DNA of 64,000 nt from CBDAQR01 sp965199055 (GTDB taxonomy: Bacteria > Pseudomonadota > Gammaproteobacteria > Pseudomonadales > Halieaceae), in the NCBI GenBank assembly GCA_965199055.1, contig CBDAQR010000003.1:1922001-1986000 (forward strand), given 5' to 3'. Shown one piece after another: positions 45,083 through 51,695 of this stretch (its first letter is position 1; each line of letters opens with the position of its first letter). The notes beneath the pieces are model-generated. The model saw nothing but the letters and a program-made list of their open reading frames with translations. It was not told the DNA's origin and did no database searches. A program made the translations under genes and the position numbers.

Positions 45083-45907
45083 ATGAGTGACAATCAGGCC
45101 CAGCGAGTACTAACGCCGATCATCGATATGGTGAAAGCGGCGCCCAATGAAGACCGTACCGAGCAGTTTGGACGCCTGTGGGGCATCCTCGAAAAAATGC
45201 ACGCCAAGATCACCCAGCGTTTCGACCTGACGCGCGACCCGGTGTGCGATGACCTGGTGGATTACACCCTCGACAGCGGGCACAAGGGCTCTACCGAGGT
45301 GTATGTTGGGCCCGAGATCGATTGGTATGTGCACTCCTGGTGTGGGCACCCGAGCCAGACCTTCTCCAATATGCACATCACCATCACCCTCGGGCCGCAA
45401 TACCTGGTCCCCAACTTCGGCTTTGCCCTGGGCACCGTGCCCGACCTGTTCATGTACATGGATTACATTCCCCGTGTCGACCTGCTGCATAACATCGACT
45501 ACGTCGACCGCTACTACACAGAAGTTAACGACGAGTTTCTGCGGCTGCAGGAGCTGCCCACGTTCAAGCCATTCATTAGCCGCGACCTCTACACCCGCGT
45601 GGCCATGACACCCACGGCAGTAGGCTATGCAGCGCGTCCAATCGAAGAGGACATTGCCATCGCCGAGGAGTGCGCAATGGATCGCCTTGATCGCTGGCTC
45701 AAGTGGGTGGATGAAGCCGAGAAGACGCCGGTGGAAATGCGTGCCGCTATCGCCCAGCGCGACCACCAGATTCGCCGCAATATCTGTGAGCGGGACCCGG
45801 CCAATAACGTGGCCGAAGATCTATGCGGCAAGGAGATGGCCGATAAGTTGGTAGCGACCATTTCTGCGGCGAACCGCACGTTGCCAAGACCCACAGGCGG
45901 ATACTAA
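45083..45907 (+). CDS. RCCR/ferredoxin-dependent bilin reductase-like protein 2
   Basis: 274 aa from the ATG at 45083 (GAGGACAGGA upstream). No signal peptide, so cytoplasmic. 'MDYIPRVDLLHNIDYVDRYY' and 'FKPFISRDLYTRVAMTPTAV' match plant RCCR 'LDLPHRKDLVLNPDYLKEYY' and 'VNPYVSPSLFVRSAFSPTAS'. D238 lies 11 residues after 'RD', exactly as Asp291 in Arabidopsis RCCR (from memory). The Glu154 position is Ala115. FDBR-type enzymes reduce open-chain tetrapyrroles by proton-coupled electron transfer from ferredoxin. Controlled by operator D, beside Rieske 2, recalling the plant PAO-RCCR pair. About half identical by eye to copy 3 in the central region. Confidence 0.82.
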   Translation: MSDNQAQRVLTPIIDMVKAAPNEDRTEQFGRLWGILEKMHAKITQRFDLTRDPVCDDLVDYTLDSGHKGSTEVYVGPEIDWYVHSWCGHPSQTFSNMHITITLGPQYLVPNFGFALGTVPDLFMYMDYIPRVDLLHNIDYVDRYYTEVNDEFLRLQELPTFKPFISRDLYTRVAMTPTAVGYAARPIEEDIAIAEECAMDRLDRWLKWVDEAEKTPVEMRAAIAQRDHQIRRNICERDPANNVAEDLCGKEMADKLVATISAANRTLPRPTGGY

Positions 45908-45919
45908 GCGCCAAACTGG

Positions 45920-46009
45920 AAGCAAAATTTGCCAGACACGCTGCAAGCACGTCCATGTGCGCTCGACACCAGCCTTCCATGGCTGGTGACGGTCTGGCAA
46001 ATTTTCTTC
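45920..46009 (+). other. three-way-junction-like structured element between RCCR-like genes
   Basis: An outer 14-bp perfect stem (45924-45937 with 45992-46005) encloses two hairpins: GCAC(GTCCAT)GTGC at 45947-45960 and CACCAGCC(TTCCAT)GGCTGGTG at 45967-45988. The flanking GAAG and CTTC extend the outer stem. Both hairpin loops end in TCCAT. It begins 13 bases after the stop of RCCR-like 2, so it may act as a terminator, an mRNA-stabilising element or a small RNA. It is not followed by a long T-run. Confidence 0.6.
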
Positions 46010-46072
46010 ACAGTATGTCGCTAGCCGCGAAGGCTTGCTCTGAGAGGCGTCAGGCCATAGAATGCGCATAAA

Positions 46073-46088
46073 GATATATCAATATAAC
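46073..46088. promoter_or_regulatory. GntR-type operator candidate E
   Basis: GATATATCAATATAAC differs from site A at two positions (A for T in the middle, A for T near the end) and is followed by TTTAT. It lies only 16 bases before the ATG of RCCR-like 3, so it may sit over the transcription start. Confidence 0.6.
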
Positions 46089-46104
46089 TTTATAGGCGTA
46101 TTCC

Positions 46105-46911
46105 ATGAGCAAATCCACGCGATCTCTGATCGACGAGATCGACGCGCGGCCGTCCGTCGACAACCAGCAAACCTTCGAAGCCCTGTGGGGCTTGTTAGGT
46201 GAACTGTTTGAGAAAGTCGGGGCTCGTTTCGAGCTCACTCCCGACGCATCGACCGCCGACCTGCAACCCTACGAGGCGATTGATGGCAGCGGTTCCGGCG
46301 GCTTTCTTAGCACCTATGCCGGTCCGGATATCGATTGGCTAGTGTTCTCCTGGGTAGGTAACCCAAAGATGAGCTTTACCAATATGCATCTGACCGTGAG
46401 TCTGGCCAGCAAGTACGACGCCCCTAACCTGGGCCTGGCATTCGGCACTACCCCAGATCTGTTCATGTATATGGATTTTGTACCACGCAAGGATCTGGCC
46501 GCGAATCCGGACTATATGGACAAGTACTACACCGAGATCAATGAGGAGCATCTGCGCCTGCACGAAAACGACGGCCTGACGACATTCATCAGCCGCGATC
46601 TGTACATGCGCGTCACGCAAACACCCTCCAGTATTTGCTTTACCGCAGCAGACTCCGAGCAGAACATGGCGACTATACGTGAGACCTCTCACAAACTGGT
46701 CGACCAATGGCTTGCAAATGTGGAAAAGTCAGCCATTCTTCCGGAAGCCGAACGCCCTGCCCAGGCGGCGCGTGACGAATTTATACGCAAGGAAATTGCA
46801 GACCGCGATCCAATGAACGAAATGGTTGAACGCATGTACGGCCCAGAACTCTCACAGAAACTGGTCAACGCCCTGTGGGGCGGCGATCGGGTGTTGCCCA
46901 GACCGGAATAA
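46105..46911 (+). CDS. RCCR/ferredoxin-dependent bilin reductase-like protein 3
   Basis: 268 aa, cytoplasmic. 'MDFVPRKDLAANPDYMDKYY' and 'FISRDLYMRVTQTPSSICF' follow the RCCR pattern. RD-x10-D is kept, with D235 at the Asp291 position; Ala112 stands at the Glu154 position. Closest relative in the window is copy 2. It has its own operator (E) and heads the block with the chlorophyllase-like hydrolase, the beta-rich protein and DUF2141. Duplicated reductases may act on successive double bonds or on different isomers, as FDBRs do, which is inference. Confidence 0.82.
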   Translation: MSKSTRSLIDEIDARPSVDNQQTFEALWGLLGELFEKVGARFELTPDASTADLQPYEAIDGSGSGGFLSTYAGPDIDWLVFSWVGNPKMSFTNMHLTVSLASKYDAPNLGLAFGTTPDLFMYMDFVPRKDLAANPDYMDKYYTEINEEHLRLHENDGLTTFISRDLYMRVTQTPSSICFTAADSEQNMATIRETSHKLVDQWLANVEKSAILPEAERPAQAARDEFIRKEIADRDPMNEMVERMYGPELSQKLVNALWGGDRVLPRPE

Positions 46912-46917
46912 CGCCTG

Positions 46918-47913
46918 GTGAAACCCGTAAAAGTCAGGGCATTCTTTCGCGCGGCAATCGTGAGCGGTTACAGCGCGCCCTACGACACACTGCACATGAA
47001 GGTGTTTTACCCTTGTACGTACGGAGACTCGTTCGAAGAACGCAACACCGGCATGATTCCCGCCAACTCCAAACGGGCACCCATGCCGGTGGTGATAATG
47101 ATACCCGGCGTAAACCTCACCCCCGAGGCTTATAGCTGGCTCGCCAAGCAACTAGCCGAAGCGGGCTTTGTGGTGGTGACCTATAGCTGGATCACCATTG
47201 AAATGGGCGACATGATTAGCCTATCTCCGGGCGTTGAACTGAAGCGCCTAAAACCTCGTCATTACGGCAAAAAACCCTCCTGCCCCGCCATAAAGTCGAT
47301 TCTGAAAGAATTGAAGAAGATGCAGAAGGATTCTGTTCTGGCGGGCCTTATGGATTTGGACAAGATCGTGCTGGGCGGCCATTCCGCGGGTGGAACCATG
47401 GCACTGGTGAATGCCAACCCCGATTGGTTTCCGCAAATTCGCGGCGCCTTCTCCTACGCTGCGCATTCCGCCGCCAGTTCCATGCTGGGCTGGGATGAAG
47501 GCGCTATTATGCCGCTTAGCAGGGATGTGCCATTGCTCATTATCGGTGGCGAGCGCGACGGCGTCATCGCCGCCAGCAGCCATCGCTACGGCGACGACAC
47601 CGAGAGCAGCCCTACCGAACGCGTCGAGAAAACCTTCCATAAGGGCGTAAAAGGCAAGCGTGGTGATCGCTACCTGCTCATCGTCCGCGGCGCAAACCAC
47701 TTTTCCCTGGCCTGGCCCAAAGACACGGTCACCGGCCGCCCCTTTCTCGACAAGAAAACCAAAGGCAGCAACAAGCAGATTCGCAAATACCTGGCGCAGG
47801 TAATTACCAATTTCTGTGACTACGCCTGCACCGGCAATGCCATGTCTGGCGCCGACCTACAGGGCCTTTGTAATACCGATCATGAACTGGCGGTTGTCGC
47901 CGAGCACAAATAG
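46918..47913 (+). CDS. chlorophyllase-like alpha/beta hydrolase
   Basis: 331 aa, GTG start seven bases after RCCR-like 3; a weak ribosome site makes the start less certain. No signal peptide. 'MPVVIMIPGVNLTPEAYSWLAKQLAEAGFVVVTYSW' mirrors the chlorophyllase/cutinase-type opening ('PVV...HG...N.FYSQL...ASHGFI'). The elbow G-H-S-A-G-G puts the nucleophile at S156 (plant chlorophyllases have GHSRGG). Probable acid in 'GGERDGVI' and His in 'GANHFSLAW'. Chlorophyllase removes the phytol ester of chlorophyll. The resemblance is at fold and motif level, so other esters are possible; its neighbours strengthen the case. Confidence 0.75.
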   Translation: MKPVKVRAFFRAAIVSGYSAPYDTLHMKVFYPCTYGDSFEERNTGMIPANSKRAPMPVVIMIPGVNLTPEAYSWLAKQLAEAGFVVVTYSWITIEMGDMISLSPGVELKRLKPRHYGKKPSCPAIKSILKELKKMQKDSVLAGLMDLDKIVLGGHSAGGTMALVNANPDWFPQIRGAFSYAAHSAASSMLGWDEGAIMPLSRDVPLLIIGGERDGVIAASSHRYGDDTESSPTERVEKTFHKGVKGKRGDRYLLIVRGANHFSLAWPKDTVTGRPFLDKKTKGSNKQIRKYLAQVITNFCDYACTGNAMSGADLQGLCNTDHELAVVAEHK

Positions 47914-47934
47914 CACTGACAAGTGGAGTAAACG

Positions 47935-48897
47935 ATGTCTGAACCCAGTAACTGGCAAAAACTGATCACGGGCGCCTGGCACGGCCTGCCCTCACTGTTT
48001 GAGCCCGACGGTACCCATGTGGGTGTGAACAAGGTCTCCCGCGCCAGCGAGGTGGAAGATGGGCGCACGCGCTACTGGATGCAGACGGACTTTGACGCCG
48101 TGGGTCCGCTGCGCAATCGCTTCGAAATTGGTCGCTTTGATTTCGGAGTCATAGACTCCGACAACGACCGCATCTACACCGGTCCGGATTTCGTTGGCTC
48201 CGGCAGCCCCTATGGCACGCTGGTAGACTCCGAATACTTCTCTCCTGCCTGGAACACCCATTTGCGCACCGTTAATCACGTGGTGCCCGAGCTCGGCATG
48301 CAGGTGTATTCCAGCTTGCTATACGAAGGCGCCACCATCATTGGCGTTTTCAATGGCCTGTATATCGTGACCGAGGTCGACGACGACTCCCCAGAAACGA
48401 AGAAAAAAATCGCTGACTGGCTGGAGCGCGAAGCCTATGAAGGCAAGCGCACCTTCGTGCTCCCGCCCAAGCATCAGGGCCAGTGGAAGGGCGAATTGGA
48501 GGTCTACAACAACGACCAGGAACTCGTTGGCACCAATCAGGTGACCATCGACTACACGCCCATCAATCTCACCCGCGCCACCATGACCGTTAAAACCACC
48601 GGTGTAGTCGAAAGCGAATACAGCTACGAGCGCACCCGGGATCACAACCACCACCAGTTCCATGGCCCCGACCTGTTTGGCAACGGCATGGCCTATGGTC
48701 GCTATCTTTACAGCACCCAACATCTGTACGGTGAAGCCACTCGTATAGAATGTAGAGACACCCTGGTAAACAATGACGATAAGACCCTGGTGGTGAATTG
48801 GAACTACTTCTACTCGCAGCAGCGCAAGTACACCACGCATGGCGTTCTCAGATGGGAGGAAGGTGATGAAATTCTTGGACCGCGCTTTATTGGCTAA
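47935..48897 (+). CDS. beta-rich protein with two internal repeats (calycin-like?), not recognised
   Basis: 320 aa, no signal peptide or membrane segment. Two halves look related: 'GAWHGLPSLFEPDGTHVGVNKV' near residue 12 and 'GQWKGELEVYNNDQELVGTNQV' near 182, each followed by beta strands. This suggests two lipocalin/calycin-like barrels of about 150 residues. Such barrels often bind bilins or other hydrophobic ligands, so a tetrapyrrole carrier or lyase-like role is conceivable, but I do not recognise the family. It lies 21 bases after the chlorophyllase-like gene and overlaps the next gene's start, so it belongs to the operon. Confidence 0.75.
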   Translation: MSEPSNWQKLITGAWHGLPSLFEPDGTHVGVNKVSRASEVEDGRTRYWMQTDFDAVGPLRNRFEIGRFDFGVIDSDNDRIYTGPDFVGSGSPYGTLVDSEYFSPAWNTHLRTVNHVVPELGMQVYSSLLYEGATIIGVFNGLYIVTEVDDDSPETKKKIADWLEREAYEGKRTFVLPPKHQGQWKGELEVYNNDQELVGTNQVTIDYTPINLTRATMTVKTTGVVESEYSYERTRDHNHHQFHGPDLFGNGMAYGRYLYSTQHLYGEATRIECRDTLVNNDDKTLVVNWNYFYSQQRKYTTHGVLRWEEGDEILGPRFIG

Positions 48898-49318
48898 GGC
48901 CCTGTTGGGCACCAGCCTGCTCGCAGCCAATACCCACGCCGCTACTTTGACGGTGGTGGTTAACAATATTGAAACGAATGCAGGCAAGCTCAATGTCGCT
49001 ATCTACAACAGCAAGAAGTCCTGGCTTGATGACGAAGACATGGTGACCAGCCAGACACTGGAGGTGCCTGAGCATTATCAGGAAGGCAGTATCACCACCA
49101 CCTTCGAACTGGAACCGGGTGAATATGCCATCTCGGTGCATCACGACGACAACGACAACGGCAAGATGGACACCAAGATCTTCCCGCCCATTCCCAAGGA
49201 ACCGGTAGGGGCCAGCAACGACGCCGAGCCTGGTTTCGGGCCGCCCAAGTACAAGGATGCGAAATTTGAGTTAACGGCGGAAGGAAAAACGGCGCCGATT
49301 AACTTGATGCGTTACTGA
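48866..49318 (+). CDS. secreted DUF2141 protein
   Basis: 150 aa from the ATG at 48866 (GGGAGGAAGG upstream), overlapping the end of the preceding gene by 32 bases. Signal peptide (about residues 1-25, cleavage near 'THAAT'), then a DUF2141 domain: 'GKLNVAIYNSKKSWLDD', 'LEPGEYAISVHHDDNDNGKMDTK', where the Asp-rich DNDNGKMDT looks like a calcium-binding loop. Periplasmic or exported; function of the family is unknown. Last gene of the RCCR-like 3 operon. Confidence 0.85.
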   Translation: MKFLDRALLAKALLGTSLLAANTHAATLTVVVNNIETNAGKLNVAIYNSKKSWLDDEDMVTSQTLEVPEHYQEGSITTTFELEPGEYAISVHHDDNDNGKMDTKIFPPIPKEPVGASNDAEPGFGPPKYKDAKFELTAEGKTAPINLMRY

Positions 49319-49327
49319 TTCTCAGGC

Positions 49328-49359
49328 AAAAAAAAGGCCGCACCCAAATGGGAGCGGCC
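49328..49359 (-). terminator. rho-independent terminator
   Basis: GGCCGC (49336-49341) pairs with GCGGCC (49354-49359). On the minus strand the stem is followed by eight T. It ends the small secreted-protein gene, whose stop is at 49387. The same stem may also stop the plus-strand operon ending at 49318. Confidence 0.8.
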
Positions 49360-49386
49360 AGTATGAGACCTGGTTGGGTTGTCGGT

Positions 49387-49800
49387 CTAGATAGTGCCTG
49401 CTACATCTTCAGGCAATTGGGTTAGTGCCACCTGCTCCTCCACCAGCACCAGGGTCGGAGTGACCGTCTGGCCCAGCTTCTTCAGCTGCATGTGCACGAA
49501 ATAGGTCTTGCCGGGCTTCACGTCGACCGCTAAAGCCTCGGTGCCGCGAACGCTGCTGCCCAACTGGTACTCACCGGCGTCAACGCTGGTTACGATAGTG
49601 CGGTTGTACTTCAGGCGACCCAGCTTTTGGCCATCGATATTGGCATCGAGCTTGATGCGACGGGTCTTGCTGGACTCATCGGCGCGATAAAACACCAGTT
49701 TTGCCTGGTCCGCTGAGGGCTCAGTCGTAGCGGCTTGTGACGCAACCGAAAAGCCGGCCGCGAGCACCAGAGCACTAAAAAATGAAAGCAACTTTGCCAT
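49387..49800 (-). CDS. small secreted protein, DUF2846-like
   Basis: 137 aa from the ATG at 49800; a GTG at 49815 is in frame but lacks a ribosome site. Signal peptide with cleavage near 'ASQAATT'. The mature part is beta-rich ('KLVFYRADESSKTRRIKLDANIDGQKLGRL', then 'VDAGEYQLGSSVRG' and 'VKPGKTYFVHM'), the pattern of DUF2846-type envelope proteins. Function unknown. Monocistronic, with its own terminator at 49.33 kb, and a hairpin that can hide the ribosome site. Confidence 0.75.
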   Translation of the reverse strand: MAKLLSFFSALVLAAGFSVASQAATTEPSADQAKLVFYRADESSKTRRIKLDANIDGQKLGRLKYNRTIVTSVDAGEYQLGSSVRGTEALAVDVKPGKTYFVHMQLKKLGQTVTPTLVLVEEQVALTQLPEDVAGTI

Positions 49801-49809
49801 TGTCGTCGT

Positions 49810-49829
49810 CTCCACAAGTGTATGTGGAG
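49810..49829 (-). promoter_or_regulatory. hairpin covering the ribosome-binding site
   Basis: CTCCACA and TGTGGAG pair across a six-base loop. On the minus strand the 3' arm contains the GGAG that would serve the ATG at 49800. It could restrain translation; this is by pairing only. Confidence 0.35.
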
Positions 49830-49895
49830 GGATATACGAGGCCGATTTGGGGGTGGATCACCCCAATGCTCATTTCAATCCTTCAATAATTGGGC

Positions 49896-51584
49896 TCAAC
49901 TGACGAGCGCACCATACAGTTCGGCGCGTCGGCCCCATTGCAGATCGAAACCAATCAGGTCTTTATTCCGCGAGCGCTCCGGGTGAATATCGGCCGTCAC
50001 GTACAACTCCCGATCGCGGGGGGCTTCCAATGGCCAGATGGGATTGAGATCGGAGGCTCTAAGCGGCTCAGAGACAGATAAGGCGTTGATCATACCGCCA
50101 CGCTGTATCGGTGAGTCCCAACGTGCTGCTGAGAGCACACTCACGCGGTTTTCGCTGGCCCGCTCACAGGCTACAAGACTCGGCTCCCAGGCCAGTCGCC
50201 AGGTGGTGGGGTGAAAAATGATCTCGGCACCGCGCCGCGCTAACACCGTTGCCACTTCCGGGAAGACCAGGTCATAGCCCAGCATCATACCGACATGGCC
50301 CAGCGGGGTTTCCCAAACCGGCAGTTCATCGCCCGCTTTGGCCCATTGGCGAAAACTGCGTGGTATATGTGTCTGGTGGTAACTGCCCCAGCGTTCGCCG
50401 TCATCACCGATCAGCATTCCGGTGTGGCGAATGCCGTCATCGTCGGTCACTAGCGAGCAGGCGACGGCGATACCGTGGCTCTGGCAAACCTGACGCAGAT
50501 GCTGCTCGGCCGCGAGGGACTGTTCCAGCGCCAGATCCGGATTAGCGATGATTTGCTCAAATTCGAAGGGAAACAGTTCCGGCAGGGTTACGGCCCGCAC
50601 GCCGTTAACTGCAGCATCGGCAATAAGGTCTGTCACGCGCTGCATGTTCACCTGAAAAGGCCGGCTGCTGCGCAACTGTATGACAGCACCACGCCAGGCA
50701 TCAGCTACTTCCAGCGGAAACTCCCGCGGCGGCTGGGCCACAGCTCCGTATAGTTCAGGCCGGCGGTCTGCCATTAAGTCACCATCGCCCCAGTCTTTGT
50801 CATCCGCGCGCTCCACTTCAATATCGGCGAACAACAGGCCTCCCTGTTGGCAGTCAAAACGCGCCACCGCCTCGCCCTCGGGGTTAAGGATCGGATTCTC
50901 ACCCAGCGATGAAATGAGGTGCTCGGGAATGCCAACCTGGTCCGCCAACGGTTGCACCATCTCATCAACGACCACAGGCCCGAGTTTGCCAGCCGCAATC
51001 ACCCAACAGTGGTTTTCCGCCGCGCTCACCGGAATATGGGTGTAGGGCTCGTCCAGTGCGCATGAATTGTGGCCATTGGTAATAATCTGCGCACCGCGCA
51101 CCCCCAGGTTGCGCGCGCATTCTGGGGGCACACCATCCAGGCAGGACATCATCCCAATGCGGCCAATCGAGGTGTCGAAAACCTGGCCCGGCTCTTGGGC
51201 GCCACTCAGGTGCACGCTTTCACCGCCCATGAGCGTTTGCTTGTCGTTATAGCCAATAAGCTCACCACTGGGGCCGACCAGAAAGTTGCGAATGAAGATT
51301 TCCCCGGCGACGTCACCGCGGCACGTGGCGTTAAATACCACATGAATAGCGCACTCCGCCGCCTTGTTGCGAACGGCTTCAACGTAGGCACCATCGACTT
51401 CTACGGCGATATGCCAGGCGTGCTCGGCATCCTGGTAAAAGCTGGTGTGGTTGCCAAATTCTGGCGCGACCAACAACTGCGCCCCGCCGTCCGCGGCTTG
51501 TTCGATCAGCCCCAAAAGGGTTTGCAGGTTGGCGTCCACATCGTTTTCGGTGCGGTACTGGCTCGTGGCTACGCGTACGGTCAT
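49896..51584 (-). CDS. tandem nitrilase-superfamily protein 2, second domain degenerate
   Basis: 562 aa, same two-domain architecture as the protein at 30.8-32.5 kb. Domain 1 keeps the triad E42 ('APEFGNH'), K115 ('NDKQTLMG'), C148 ('MMSCLDGV'). Domain 2 keeps Glu336 ('LPELFPF') but has no Lys ('YHQTHIP') and Gly436 replaces Cys ('MMLGYDLVFPEV'), so it is less decayed than the sister protein but should be inactive. It would cleave an amide-type C-N bond. There is no clear operator palindrome upstream, and it is transcribed leftward, away from the photolyase. Membership of the regulon is inferred from its paralogue only. Confidence 0.85.
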   Translation of the reverse strand: MTVRVATSQYRTENDVDANLQTLLGLIEQAADGGAQLLVAPEFGNHTSFYQDAEHAWHIAVEVDGAYVEAVRNKAAECAIHVVFNATCRGDVAGEIFIRNFLVGPSGELIGYNDKQTLMGGESVHLSGAQEPGQVFDTSIGRIGMMSCLDGVPPECARNLGVRGAQIITNGHNSCALDEPYTHIPVSAAENHCWVIAAGKLGPVVVDEMVQPLADQVGIPEHLISSLGENPILNPEGEAVARFDCQQGGLLFADIEVERADDKDWGDGDLMADRRPELYGAVAQPPREFPLEVADAWRGAVIQLRSSRPFQVNMQRVTDLIADAAVNGVRAVTLPELFPFEFEQIIANPDLALEQSLAAEQHLRQVCQSHGIAVACSLVTDDDGIRHTGMLIGDDGERWGSYHQTHIPRSFRQWAKAGDELPVWETPLGHVGMMLGYDLVFPEVATVLARRGAEIIFHPTTWRLAWEPSLVACERASENRVSVLSAARWDSPIQRGGMINALSVSEPLRASDLNPIWPLEAPRDRELYVTADIHPERSRNKDLIGFDLQWGRRAELYGALVS

Positions 51585-51695
51585 TGCTCTGATTACTTAC
51601 TCGGAGAGGGGGGTGAAAGTATAACCGGGAAATCTGTAATGCTCCTGATCACGTAGCTATAACAAACACCCAATACCCAGATATCAATTCCCGCT

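Noticed and set aside
45920..46009. Integron attC site or IS end
   Set aside because: No integrase gene, no attC core sites and no flanking direct repeats were seen; the element lies between two related genes of one operon direction.
2687..46088. The six AT-rich palindromes as ordinary -10 promoter boxes
   Set aside because: Each contains a TATAAT-like stretch, but similarity extends over about 20 bases and keeps inverted halves. Promoters of neighbouring genes outside the cluster lack it.
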